Shown one piece after another: positions 8,963 through 16,862 of a stretch of DNA of 64,000 bases. Positions within the stretch are counted from its first letter, which is position 1; every line of letters starts with the position of its first letter. The notes beneath the pieces were generated by a model. That model was not told the origin of the DNA and made no database searches. It worked only from the letters and a program-made list of their open reading frames with translations. Both the position numbers and the translations under genes were made by a program. Source of the stretch: Bog-532 sp963830385 (GTDB lineage Bacteria > Actinomycetota > Actinomycetes > Streptosporangiales > Streptosporangiaceae); the NCBI GenBank assembly GCA_963830385.1, contig CAWHMD010000008.1, positions 248,001 to 312,000 on the forward strand, in the 5' to 3' direction.

Positions 8963-9089
8963 CCTGCGTCCTACTGCCGCCGTTCGACGACGAAGCCACG
9001 GCCACGCTGAGCCCGACCCGGCCAGCCAGCGCCAAATGTCGGAAACTGTCCCGCTAGTTTCGTTCTTGATCAAAGGACACGGAAGCGGA

Positions 9090-10889
9090 ATGATGTCCGC
9101 CATGGTGGGATTTCGGCGGCCGATCGCGCTCACGATCGGGACGGCGGCGCTGGCCGGCGGTGGCCTGGTGCCGACGGCGTTCCCGGCGAGCGCGGCGACG
9201 GCCGGGTCGTGGAAGTGCTCGGCCGGGGCGCACACGCTGTCCGGTTACGGCGCGCGGGTGTACCCGGAGACCGGCAACGGCGGCTACCGCAGCGTCCACA
9301 CCAACGTGCACATGGTGTACGACGCCGGCACCAACACCTTCCTGCCGGGCAACAACGTGGCCCTGACCGACCAGGCCACCCAGTGCCTGACCAGCTTCAG
9401 CCTGGACTTCGAGCGCAGCTCCGCGAACACCGCCGACGGGCCGGACCTGAGCGTCAGCGCGGTGACCGTCAACGGCCGGCCCGCCCGGTTCACCTTCGCC
9501 CAGCCCACCTACCCCGGCGACCCCAACGGCCCCGGCGACCCGAACCCGCTGGCCCACGAGGCGTCACAGACCAACCCGGTCGGCGGCCCGGGACACAACC
9601 CGCTGCCGCCGGCCTGCACCCCCGAACTCAACGACTCGCAGGGCACCGACGCCCTCGACGGCACCCAGTGCCCGGCCAACAAGCTCGTCATCACGCCCGC
9701 CGCCCCGGTCAGGGACGGCGCCCGGTTCACCGTCGTGGTCAGCTACACCGGCCGGCCCGGGGTGCACAACGACGGCGACGGCAGCACCGAGGGCTGGTTC
9801 GCGGCCCCCGGCGGCAGCTTTGTCACCACCGAACCGGTCGGCACCGAGGACTGGATGCCGCTCAACGACTACCCGGCCGCCAAGCCGGCCTACGACTTCT
9901 ACGACACGATCAACGCGGGCAAGACCGCGCTGGCCAACGGCCAGCTGAAATCGGTCACCCAGCACGCCCCGGACAGCCAGTTCCCGGCCGGCTCGGTGAC
10001 CGACCACTGGTCCTCGGGCGCCCCGGTCGCCAGCTACCTGGTCGAGGACAGCGTGGGCAACTACTCGCTGACCTCCCGCCGGGCCAGCGACGGGCTCACC
10101 TATTACGAGGCCCAGGACACCTCGATCAGCGCCAAGCAGCAGGCCGCCAACAAGGCGATCATGGACCAGCAGCAGGACATCACCGACTTCGAGAGCCAGT
10201 TCAACGGCCCGTTCCCGTTCCCCTCGGACGGCGTCGCGGTGGGGACTCCGCCCGCGAGCTTCGAAGAGGAAATGCAGACCATGATCACGTTCGCGGGCGG
10301 GAAGATCGACCTCGACACCCTCTACCACGAGAACATGCACCAGTGGTGGGGCGACCACGTGACCGAGGGCGGCTACACCATGACCTTCTACAAGGAGGGC
10401 CTGGCCACGCTGGCCGAGTACCTGTACGCCGCCCGGACGGCCGAGACCAAGGCCGGCGGACCCGGCACCGCGGCAGGCCGGCAGGCGTTCACCGCCAGCC
10501 TGATCGCACAGTTCAACAAGCTCTACGCCAAGACCGGCAGCTTCTGGTCGGTGGCTCCGTCGAACCCGACCGCGGCCAGCCTGTTCGATGACCCCAACAC
10601 CTACGACCGGCCCGGCGCCGCATACATCGCGCTGTGGCAGATCCTCGGCACGTCCCGGTTCACCCACGTGCTGCAGTCCATCCAGCGCGAATACGGCGGC
10701 GGCTCGATCACCGAGCCCGAGCTCGAGGCCGCGTTCCTGCGGGGACTGCCCATCCAGAGCCACGCCTGCCGGACCGAGCTGAGCACCTTCTTCACCCAGT
10801 GGTTCGACACCGCCTACCCGACGTCAGCCGGCGCCAAGGAGCCCACCATCACCGGCCCCGGCCTGAACGGCCCCGGCTTCTCCTGCTGA
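9090..10889 (+). CDS. Secreted M1-like zinc metallopeptidase
   Basis: A 599-residue exported peptidase. The N-terminus has a signal peptide (FRRPIALTIGTAALAGGGLV then a small-residue cleavage region near AFPASAA). An N-terminal beta-rich domain is followed by the thermolysin-like domain with zinc motif HENMHQWW (near residue 412) and a downstream KEGLATLAEYL whose Glu is the third zinc ligand, about 19 residues later, as in M1 aminopeptidases (HEIAHQW...NEGFA). FEEEMQTMITF stands where M1 enzymes carry GAMEN, so substrate recognition differs. ATG at 9090 has a purine-rich GGAAGCGGA before it. It is a single gene, convergent with pucR. Confidence 0.8.
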   Translation: MMSAMVGFRRPIALTIGTAALAGGGLVPTAFPASAATAGSWKCSAGAHTLSGYGARVYPETGNGGYRSVHTNVHMVYDAGTNTFLPGNNVALTDQATQCLTSFSLDFERSSANTADGPDLSVSAVTVNGRPARFTFAQPTYPGDPNGPGDPNPLAHEASQTNPVGGPGHNPLPPACTPELNDSQGTDALDGTQCPANKLVITPAAPVRDGARFTVVVSYTGRPGVHNDGDGSTEGWFAAPGGSFVTTEPVGTEDWMPLNDYPAAKPAYDFYDTINAGKTALANGQLKSVTQHAPDSQFPAGSVTDHWSSGAPVASYLVEDSVGNYSLTSRRASDGLTYYEAQDTSISAKQQAANKAIMDQQQDITDFESQFNGPFPFPSDGVAVGTPPASFEEEMQTMITFAGGKIDLDTLYHENMHQWWGDHVTEGGYTMTFYKEGLATLAEYLYAARTAETKAGGPGTAAGRQAFTASLIAQFNKLYAKTGSFWSVAPSNPTAASLFDDPNTYDRPGAAYIALWQILGTSRFTHVLQSIQREYGGGSITEPELEAAFLRGLPIQSHACRTELSTFFTQWFDTAYPTSAGAKEPTITGPGLNGPGFSC

Positions 10890-10905
10890 CCGGGCGCGAG
10901 GCGGC

Positions 10906-12195
10906 TCAGCCGGGCTGGAGTACGGCGGGGCCGAGCCAGTGGCTGACCCGGAGCGCGAGTTCCAGGTCGTGGCGGTCCTGGCCGACCGGCCGGCCCAGGC
11001 TCTCCTCGGCCTTGCGGATCCGGTACTGCACCGTGTTCTTGTGCAGGCTCAGCCGTTCCGCGGTCGTTTTGTAGCTGCCCCCGCTCTGCAGGAAGACCAG
11101 GAGAGTCTCCCGCAGGCGGTCGTGGTGGTCGCTGTCGGCGGTCAGGCCGGCCAGGGTCGCGCGAACCCACGCCCGCAGCAGGCCGGGGGACTGGAGCATC
11201 ATCGCCACCGGCGCGACCTGGCGGTAAGTCAGTGCCTGCCCCCGGGAAAACCCGAGGCCGGCCGTCTGGGCGGCGACCGCGACGGCGTGGGCGGCGACCG
11301 CCTGCTGGTGGGTGAGGCGGAAACCGGCGGTGCCCGCGGCCGCCTCCCCGAAGGCGAAGTGGATGTCGTCATCGACGCCGGCCGGGCGGGCCGCCGTGGC
11401 GTCGAACGTGTCCCGGACCTCCAGCGGCAGCCAGGCCCAGGCGGTAACGGCGTCCCGGGGCAGGAAGACCGGCTCACCGGCGCAGGCCATGCGCCTGGCC
11501 AGCTGGCCGATCGCGTGCTCGAGCCGGCCGGCCTGAGCACCGGGGGCCGTGCCCGGTACCGTAGCCCGGCCGGGCGCGCCCTCGGCCCAGCAGACCACAC
11601 CCACGTGATGCTGCCGCAGCCGGTAGCCCAGGGTGGCCTCGGCGGAGCTGACGTCGATCCGCCGGCCGGACAGCAGGTCACCGATCCGGGCCGTCCGGGC
11701 AGCGCCCCAGTTCCGCCGCCAGTCCTTCCGCTCCCGGGTGTAAGCGGCCGCGATCTCCTCCGACGTCTGGTCGAAATAGCCGGCCACGATCGCCGACATG
11801 GCCCGCGCGGCGCCAGTGACCGTTGCCGCTGGCGCCGCCGGTTCAGCCAGCTCAGCCAGCAGCCAGGCCAGGCACGAATGCGCGAGCCGGTAGGCACGCA
11901 GCAGCGCGGTCAGCGGCAGGCCGCGCTGCGCCAGGCGGCGCGCGTGCTCGGCCGCCACGGTCGGCGCCCGTACGGCGGTCAGGTCGATGTGGTGCTGCAT
12001 GATCTGCAGGCAGCCGCCCATCGTGCTGTCGACGCTGGCCGCCAGCAGGGCGACCAGCGGCTGCTCATCGTCGAGGACCGGGATCTGCTGGAGTATCAGC
12101 TTGTAGGCATCCTCGGAAACCTCGGTGGCCCGGCGGGCCAGCGTGTTCGCGACCGAGGCCACCAGGTCGGCGACCGCGCCGGGATCTGATGCCAT
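10906..12195 (-). CDS. PucR-family transcriptional regulator (copy 1)
   Basis: A 429-residue regulator with a long N-terminal sensory half containing YRLAHSCLAWL and YFDQTSEEIAAAYTRE, a middle GGDEF-like/CdaR segment starting at TLGYRLRQHHVGVVCW, and a C-terminal PucR-type helix-turn-helix (FLQSGGSYKTTAERLSLHKN then TVQYRI). It is a close paralogue of the regulator that ends this window, with matching blocks along its whole length. The start at the second ATG is favoured by AGGGAAG upstream. It is followed at 16 bases by the convergent peptidase gene. The pyrophosphatase gene and a promoter region shared with the fadD locus lie upstream. Confidence 0.85.
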   Translation of the reverse strand: MASDPGAVADLVASVANTLARRATEVSEDAYKLILQQIPVLDDEQPLVALLAASVDSTMGGCLQIMQHHIDLTAVRAPTVAAEHARRLAQRGLPLTALLRAYRLAHSCLAWLLAELAEPAAPAATVTGAARAMSAIVAGYFDQTSEEIAAAYTRERKDWRRNWGAARTARIGDLLSGRRIDVSSAEATLGYRLRQHHVGVVCWAEGAPGRATVPGTAPGAQAGRLEHAIGQLARRMACAGEPVFLPRDAVTAWAWLPLEVRDTFDATAARPAGVDDDIHFAFGEAAAGTAGFRLTHQQAVAAHAVAVAAQTAGLGFSRGQALTYRQVAPVAMMLQSPGLLRAWVRATLAGLTADSDHHDRLRETLLVFLQSGGSYKTTAERLSLHKNTVQYRIRKAEESLGRPVGQDRHDLELALRVSHWLGPAVLQPG

Positions 12196-12239
12196 GGCAC
12201 TTCCCTGGAGAAGGAAACGGTCCATCTCCAGGCTGACCG

Positions 12240-12761
12240 TCAGGCCGGGGCGGCGTCGTCACCCGATTCCGGTGATTCTGGGCTGTCGCGCAGGCGGCGC
12301 CGGGACAATTCGATCTCGGCTTCGGCGGCGGCGCGGTCAGCCCACGATGGCCCGACGACGCTCTTGCCCGGCTCCAGCTCTTTATAAATCAGGAAGAAGT
12401 GCTCGATCTCGAGCCGGTCGAACCGGGGCAGGTGGTGCAGATCCTGCAGGTGTTCCTGGCGCGGGTCGCCGGCCGGGACGCAGAGGACCTTGTCGTCGCC
12501 GCCCTTCTCGTCGGTCATCCGGAACATGCCGATCGCGCGGCTGCGGATCAGGCAGCCGGGGAACGTCGGCTCCAGCACCAGCACCAGCGCGTCGAGCGGG
12601 TCACCGTCCTCGCCCAGCGTGTCCGGCACGAAACCGTAGTCGGCCGGGTACTGGGTCGCGGTGAACAGCGTCCGGTCCAGCCGGATCAGGCCGCTGGCGT
12701 GGTCGACCTCGTACTTGTTCCGGCTGCCGCGCGGGATCTCGATCAGGACGTCGAATTCCAC
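12240..12761 (-). CDS. ppa: Inorganic pyrophosphatase
   Basis: Family I soluble pyrophosphatase hydrolysing PPi to phosphate, which drives biosynthetic reactions such as acyl-CoA and aminoacyl-tRNA formation. The signature GEDGDPLDALVLV supplies the catalytic aspartates; IEIPRGSRNKYEVD and YPADYGFVP are also diagnostic. Core length (about 155 residues) is normal, with an acidic, low-complexity tail (SPESPESGDDAAPA). GTG start with GGGGA upstream. It lies 44 bases upstream of pucR on the same strand and may be co-transcribed with it. Confidence 0.93.
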   Translation of the reverse strand: MEFDVLIEIPRGSRNKYEVDHASGLIRLDRTLFTATQYPADYGFVPDTLGEDGDPLDALVLVLEPTFPGCLIRSRAIGMFRMTDEKGGDDKVLCVPAGDPRQEHLQDLHHLPRFDRLEIEHFFLIYKELEPGKSVVGPSWADRAAAEAEIELSRRRLRDSPESPESGDDAAPA

Positions 12762-12815
12762 CGGTTCCCCTTCCCGCTGTGGTTCCTGACGCTAGACCGG
12801 GGGCCACCGGCCGAT

Positions 12816-12874
12816 AATGTGCCGGCGACACGAGGATGACCCGGTTCGCCGGCTCACGGGCACAACCGTTGTGC
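12816..12874. promoter_or_regulatory. Conserved regulatory block upstream of adk remnant (copy A)
   Basis: Begins with AATGTGCCGGCGACACGAG, which recurs exactly upstream of fadD, and ends with the perfect palindrome GCACAAC-C-GTTGTGC (12860-12874). Further matches to the fadD upstream region follow in the same order: CAGGCTTGA, ACGACCGCCC, CCGGACAATG and the start codon context GTGACGAACCTG. In this copy CAGGCTTGACA near 12900 resembles a -35 element. Each copy lies within a few kilobases of a PucR paralogue, so these are candidate PucR operators; that link is inferred. Confidence 0.6.
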
Positions 12875-12953
12875 TCGCAGACCAATAGCGGGGCGGCAGG
12901 CTTGACACCGCAGCCCCACGACCGCCCAGGCTCCGCCCCGGACAATGGGCACC

Positions 12954-13371
12954 GTGACGAACCTGCTGCTGCTGGCGCCTCCGGGAGCGGGCAAGGGCAC
13001 GCAGGGCGAGCGGCTGGCCGCCTGGTCCGGTACCCGCCACATCGCCGCCGGTGACCTGCTGCGAGCCGAGGCCCGGGCCGGGCGGGCCGGGAGATCGCCG
13101 CCTGCCAGGCCCGCGGCGACCTGGTGCCCGACCAGATCGTGCTCGACGTGCTGACCCCGGCCGTCGTCGAGGCCGCCCGCCACGGCGGCTACATCCTGGA
13201 CGGTTTCCCGCGGACCCTCCCGCAGGCCATCGCGGCCGCTGAGCTGGCGGTCCAGCTCGGAGTGACCCTGGACGCGGCGATCTACCTGCACGCCCCGTCG
13301 ACGCCGACCAGCCACCCGACGCGGTCACGGCCGGCATCCAGGCCCAGCTGCCCGCTATCCCGCAGCCGTGA
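12954..13371 (+). pseudogene. adk: Adenylate kinase remnant with frameshift and internal deletion
   Basis: The N-terminus is a normal nucleoside monophosphate kinase: P-loop LLLAPPGAGKGTQGERLA and HIAAGDLLRAEAR. Near 13088 one base is missing; the protein then continues out of frame as ACQARGDLVPDQIVLD, GGYILDGFPRTLPQA and DAAIYLHAP. Directly after this the whole LID region and following helices (roughly 60-70 residues) are absent and the sequence jumps to a typical C-terminal end, DADQPPDAVTAGIQAQLPAI, in yet another frame. With no LID and two frame changes it cannot make an active kinase. Its final TGA overlaps the GTG start of the next gene. Confidence 0.8.
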
Positions 13372-13422
13372 GCGACACCCCCGCAGCCGTGAGCGACACC
13401 CCCGATGCCGTGAAGGACACCC
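13360..13422 (+). repeat. Three tandem 21-bp units at the start of the AI-2E-type permease gene
   Basis: Two identical 21-bp units are followed by a third with three differences. Each unit contains a GTG codon in frame and encodes a heptad of the type VSDTPAA, so the permease N-terminus reads MSDTPAAVSDTPDAVKDTP. The first unit also contains the end of the adk remnant. Copy number could change by slippage without shifting the frame, and each unit offers an alternative GTG start. Confidence 0.75.
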
Positions 13423-14531
13423 CGGTCCGGTCCCGGCGCCTGCGGGACGCCGCCCATCGGCGTGGTGTGCCGCTGGCCACGATCCTGGTCACGGTGGCGG
13501 TCGTGGTCCTCACCTATGTGGCGGGCAAGCTCGCCTACCGGATCCGCGACGTGCTGCTGATGATCGCGGTCGCCGGGTTCGTCAGCCTCATCCTCAATCC
13601 GCTGGTGGTGACCCTGCAACGGTGGGGCGTCCGGCGCCGCGGCGGGGCGGTGGCCATCGTGATCGTCTGGACGACCGTGGTCTTCGTCGGCCTGCTGGTG
13701 GCGTTCGGCTATCCGCTGGCGCACGGCGTGACCCACTTCTCGCAGCGGCTGCCCGCCTACGTCCAGGCGGCCGAGCACGGCCGAGGCTGGATCGGCCACC
13801 TGGTCACCCGCTTCCACCTCAGGGCCTGGGTCGACCGCAACGCGCCCAAGCTGCAGAGCCTCGGGGCGACCCTGGCCCGGCCGGCCCTGACCGTCGGCAA
13901 GGGCGCAGCCTCGTTGCTGGCCACGCTGGCCACGATCTTCGCCCTGATCGTGCTGTTCCTGCTCGAGGGCCCGAAAATGCGGCAGGGCGTGATCGCGCTG
14001 CTGCCGCCCCCGCGAGCGGAGTACTACACCCGGGTCGCGCGGGAGATCAGCCAGTCGGCGACCGGCTACGCGCTCGGGAACCTGCTGACCTCTCTGATCG
14101 CCGGCGTCGTGGTGTTCGTGACGCTGGTGCTCCTCGGGTTCCCGTTCCCGCTGCTGTGGGCGCTGTGGGTGACGCTCGTGGATTTCCTGCCGATGATCGG
14201 CGGGGCGCTGGCCGGCATCCCCACCGTCCTGTTCGCGCTCGGTCATTCGCTCACCGCCGGCATCGTCACCGCGGTCGCGTTCCTCGCCTACCAGCAGATC
14301 GAGAACCACGTGCTGAACCCGGTGGTGATGAGCCGCACGGCCAACGTCAACCCGCTCGTCGTCCTGCTCTCGCTGCTGATCGGCACCTCGATCGGCGACT
14401 GGGTGGACGGGTTCTTCGGCAGCTTCGTCGGTGCCCTGCTGGCCATCCCCGCCGCGGGCGCCCTCCAGGTCGTCGTCCGTGAACTTTGGCAGGCCCAGCG
14501 ACAAGTCCAAGAAGAGGAGATCAGCAAATGA
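13368..14531 (+). CDS. AI-2E-family (PerM/YdiK-like) membrane transporter
   Basis: A 387-residue integral membrane protein of the AI-2E transporter family. Hydrophobic segments start at about residues 40, 65 and 95, followed by a large soluble loop (about 120-185) and several C-terminal membrane segments with LIAGVVVFVTLVLLGFPFPL and the family-typical DFLPMIGGALAGIPTVLFAL and QQIENHVLNPVVMS. Members export small molecules or ions; autoinducer transport is only shown for a few. The GTG start overlaps the adk remnant stop. The N-terminal heptad repeat is unusual and probably disordered. Confidence 0.85.
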   Translation: MSDTPAAVSDTPDAVKDTPVRSRRLRDAAHRRGVPLATILVTVAVVVLTYVAGKLAYRIRDVLLMIAVAGFVSLILNPLVVTLQRWGVRRRGGAVAIVIVWTTVVFVGLLVAFGYPLAHGVTHFSQRLPAYVQAAEHGRGWIGHLVTRFHLRAWVDRNAPKLQSLGATLARPALTVGKGAASLLATLATIFALIVLFLLEGPKMRQGVIALLPPPRAEYYTRVAREISQSATGYALGNLLTSLIAGVVVFVTLVLLGFPFPLLWALWVTLVDFLPMIGGALAGIPTVLFALGHSLTAGIVTAVAFLAYQQIENHVLNPVVMSRTANVNPLVVLLSLLIGTSIGDWVDGFFGSFVGALLAIPAAGALQVVVRELWQAQRQVQEEEISK

Positions 14532-14572
14532 GCCAGACCAACGTCATCGACGAGCTCAACGTCACTGGCTGA
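14528..14572 (+). CDS. Possible 14-residue peptide ORF
   Basis: ATG overlaps the TGA of the permease gene (ATGA) and AAGAGGAGAT lies just upstream, so a ribosome finishing the permease could reinitiate. The reading frame is MSQTNVIDELNVTG. It may be a genuine micro-ORF or simply the start of a gene whose remainder has been lost; the following bases encode nothing recognisable before the convergent vapC. Confidence 0.25.
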   Translation: MSQTNVIDELNVTG

Positions 14573-14597
14573 CCAGCCAGCCCGCCGGAAGGGCTCG

Positions 14598-14999
14598 CTA
14601 CCGGGAGACGGTCACTGTCGCGTGGTGCCCGGTGGCGTTTTTCAGCTTGACGTCGCCGGTCAGCAGCTCACAGCCGATTGCCTCAGCCAATGCGATGTAG
14701 GCGGCGTCATAAGCTCCCAGGTTGTGGCGGAGTTCCCACATCCGGGGGTGGTAGGGCCAGACCGGATGGCGGGTGATCCGCAGCCGGGCGTAGTCGGCCA
14801 GCATCTGTTCGCCGCGGTGATCGCTGATCTTCTTCGCGGCCGCCAGCCCGCGGACGGTGGCCGCGACTTCGACGTCGAGGTGGTGCGGGGCTTGCAGTGT
14901 CCGGGGTGCGGACAGTCGCTGCCGCAGTACGTCGTCGCCCTCCCGCGCGGACAGCGCGTCGACCACCAGGGAGCAGTCGACGACGTAGGTAACGCTCAA
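14598..14999 (-). CDS. vapC: VapC-type PIN-domain ribonuclease toxin
   Basis: A 133-residue PIN domain. Acidic active-site residues are in VVDCSLVVDAL (D8), HHLDVEVAATV (E44 region), YDAAYIALAEA (D near 98) and LLTGDVKLKNA (D near 116), the usual quartet. VapC toxins are magnesium-dependent RNases that cleave tRNA or rRNA and are held inactive by VapB. The start overlaps the antitoxin stop by four bases, as in typical vapBC operons. Complete length; likely functional. Confidence 0.88.
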   Translation of the reverse strand: MSVTYVVDCSLVVDALSAREGDDVLRQRLSAPRTLQAPHHLDVEVAATVRGLAAAKKISDHRGEQMLADYARLRITRHPVWPYHPRMWELRHNLGAYDAAYIALAEAIGCELLTGDVKLKNATGHHATVTVSR

Positions 15000-15241
15000 C
15001 GCCGTCCCTGGTCACGGGCCGCGAGTATGTCGTCCATGGTCAGGTCGACCGGTTCCCGGTCGCGGGCGATCCGGGTGATCACCTCGGCATTGGTCTCGGT
15101 GGCGGCGTCGGCGTCCATCAGGTCGCGCAGGTAGCCGGACAGGGACTGGCCGAGTGATCTGGCCCGGTCGCGCAGGATGGCCAGGGTCGCCGGATCGACG
15201 TCGCGGACCTGGACGATACCCGTATCCGTAGGCTCGCTCAT
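14996..15241 (-). CDS. vapB: VapB/FitA-type antitoxin
   Basis: An 81-residue protein: N-terminal ribbon-helix-helix (GIVQVRDVDPATLAILRDRA then SLGQSLSGYLRDLM) for DNA binding, and an acidic C-terminal tail (REPVDLTMDDILAARDQG) that would occupy the VapC active site. It precedes vapC with a four-base overlap. A 15-bp perfect inverted repeat lies 12 bases upstream of the ATG and is the obvious autoregulatory operator. Confidence 0.87.
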   Translation of the reverse strand: MSEPTDTGIVQVRDVDPATLAILRDRARSLGQSLSGYLRDLMDADAATETNAEVITRIARDREPVDLTMDDILAARDQGRR

Positions 15242-15252
15242 GCCGGCAGCCT

Positions 15253-15287
15253 ACCCTCAGTTCATGCGCCGTGCATGAACTGAGGGT
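15253..15287. promoter_or_regulatory. Perfect 15-bp inverted repeat upstream of vapB
   Basis: ACCCTCAGTTCATGC and its exact complement flank the five-base loop GCCGT. The element lies between the stop codon of the upstream hydrolase (14 bases away) and the vapB ATG (12 bases away), all on the minus strand. It could terminate the hydrolase transcript, act as the VapBC operator, or do both. The moderate GC content of the arms fits an operator better than a typical terminator of this genome. Confidence 0.65.
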
Positions 15288-15300
15288 GTCGCCGCCGTCG

Positions 15301-16005
15301 TTATTGCTGGGCGACGGCGGCCGCGGCCTGCTCGATGAGGTCGGCGGTGGCGCGGGGCTGGGAGACGTACACGGAGTGGCTGGCGGCGACCTCGACAACG
15401 GTGGCGCCGGTGCGCTGGGACATGGTGCGCTGAGCCGACGGGGGGATCATGTGGTCCTCGGTGGTGACCAGGTACCAGCTCGGCTTGGACCGCCAGGCGG
15501 GGTCGGTGACCTGGCCGCCGAGGGCGTTCACGCCCCACGGGACCTGAGAGTCGGCCATGAACGCGGCCACGTCGGACGGCACGTCGGCGGCGAACGAGGC
15601 GTGGAACTTGTCCCGGTCCAGGAACAGGAAGCCGTCGGTCGGCGGCAAGATCGGCGGCTGCGGACCGTCGGCCGGGAACCCGCTGATCAGCGTGTTGACC
15701 GACTCGCCCTTGTCCGGCGCGAAGGCGCACACGTAGACCAGGGCGGCTACGTTCGGATGGGTGCCGGCCTCACTGATCACGGCGCCGCCGTAGGAGTGGC
15801 CAACCAGCACGACCGGGCCGTCCTTGGCGCCGATGATCAGGCGGGCGGCGTCCGCGTCACCCTGCAGCGACAGCGTCGGGTTCTGAACCACCGCCACGTG
15901 ATAGCCGTCCGCGGTGAGCAGGTCGTACAGCGGCCGCCAGCCGGATCCGTCCACGAAGCCGCCGTGGACGAGGACGATGTTCGCGGTGGTGGAGCTTGCG
16001 TTCAT
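15301..16005 (-). CDS. Alpha/beta hydrolase (EstC/salicylate-esterase-like), copy 1
   Basis: A 234-residue compact alpha/beta hydrolase: NIVLVHGGFVDGSGWRPLYD at the N-terminus, nucleophile elbow VLVGHSYGGAVISEA (Ser near 73), and the C-terminal His in VVEVAASHSVYVSQP. The motif set matches the small esterase group related to plant methyl-salicylate esterases. The neighbouring upstream gene is a paralogue in the same orientation. ATG preceded by GGAAG. The substrate is unknown; the preceding region shows no dedicated regulator. Confidence 0.82.
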   Translation of the reverse strand: MNASSTTANIVLVHGGFVDGSGWRPLYDLLTADGYHVAVVQNPTLSLQGDADAARLIIGAKDGPVVLVGHSYGGAVISEAGTHPNVAALVYVCAFAPDKGESVNTLISGFPADGPQPPILPPTDGFLFLDRDKFHASFAADVPSDVAAFMADSQVPWGVNALGGQVTDPAWRSKPSWYLVTTEDHMIPPSAQRTMSQRTGATVVEVAASHSVYVSQPRATADLIEQAAAAVAQQ

Positions 16006-16119
16006 GATTGTGCTTCCTTCCGGGCCGAAACAGTTCGGATGGATTGAGCGAACTCCTCAGCGCCGGAAGAAAACAGTCGTCAAATGACGACAGTTAACCG
16101 CGCGTCAACCTCGGCCGGT

Positions 16120-16800
16120 TCAGACCGACTTGGCCGCCGTCCGGATCACGTCGAGGACGTAATCGGGGTGGGACAGCATGGCGACGTGACTGCTGTCCAG
16201 GTGGTAGGTGCGGGCGCCCATGCGCTCGGCTACGAAGCGCTCCAGGTCGGGCTGGACGGTCTGGTCCTGATTGGCGACGATGTACCAGCTCGGCTTGGTC
16301 CGCCAGGCGATGCCGTCGAGCTTCTGGTTGAACAGGCCGGTGTCCGGCACGCCCTGGGCCGCCCACACCAGCCGCTGCTCGTGCTCGGGCAGGTCACCGG
16401 CGAAGTTCCCGATGCCGGCCGGGAGCATCCAGATCCGCCCCTCGGCGATCTCGATGTGCTGGAAGATCGGCGTGGGCGGGAACTTGTCCTGCAGGGTCTG
16501 GGAGGTCTCGGTCTCATCGGGAGCCAGCGCGGCGATGTAGACCAGCCCGGCCACGCGCTCGTCGGTGCCGGCGTAGGTGATGACGGTCCCGCCGTAGGAG
16601 TGGCCGACCAGGATGGCCGGGCTGTTGACGCGGCCAAGCGCCCGCCTGACCGCGGCGACGTCGCCTTCCACCGTGTCCAGGTTGTTCTGGGCCGACACCA
16701 CCTCGTGCCCGTCTTCCTGCAGGGCCGGGATCACTTTGCTGTAGCACGAGCCGTCGGCCCACAGTCCGTGCGCGAAAACGATGCTTGGCTTGGAGGGCAT
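16120..16800 (-). CDS. Alpha/beta hydrolase (EstC-like), copy 2
   Basis: A 226-residue paralogue of the downstream hydrolase. It shares SIVFAHGLWADGSCYSKVIP, the elbow ILVGHSYGGTVITYA, the segment WRTKPSWYIVANQDQTVQPD and the catalytic His in YHLDSSHVAMLSHP. The ATG start has GAGGGAG upstream; an earlier in-frame ATG would overlap the neighbouring gene and lacks such a site. The pair probably arose by tandem duplication followed by divergence. Confidence 0.82.
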   Translation of the reverse strand: MPSKPSIVFAHGLWADGSCYSKVIPALQEDGHEVVSAQNNLDTVEGDVAAVRRALGRVNSPAILVGHSYGGTVITYAGTDERVAGLVYIAALAPDETETSQTLQDKFPPTPIFQHIEIAEGRIWMLPAGIGNFAGDLPEHEQRLVWAAQGVPDTGLFNQKLDGIAWRTKPSWYIVANQDQTVQPDLERFVAERMGARTYHLDSSHVAMLSHPDYVLDVIRTAAKSV

Positions 16801-16862
16801 GACTGCTCCCTCGGCGAGACGTCGCGACGGACCCACGCTAGGACGTGTCCGGCTCCCGGACA

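Noticed and set aside
14281..14531. Overlapping minus-strand ORF opposite the AI-2E permease end
   Set aside because: The plus-strand permease has clear family motifs through this stretch; the opposite frame has no homology.
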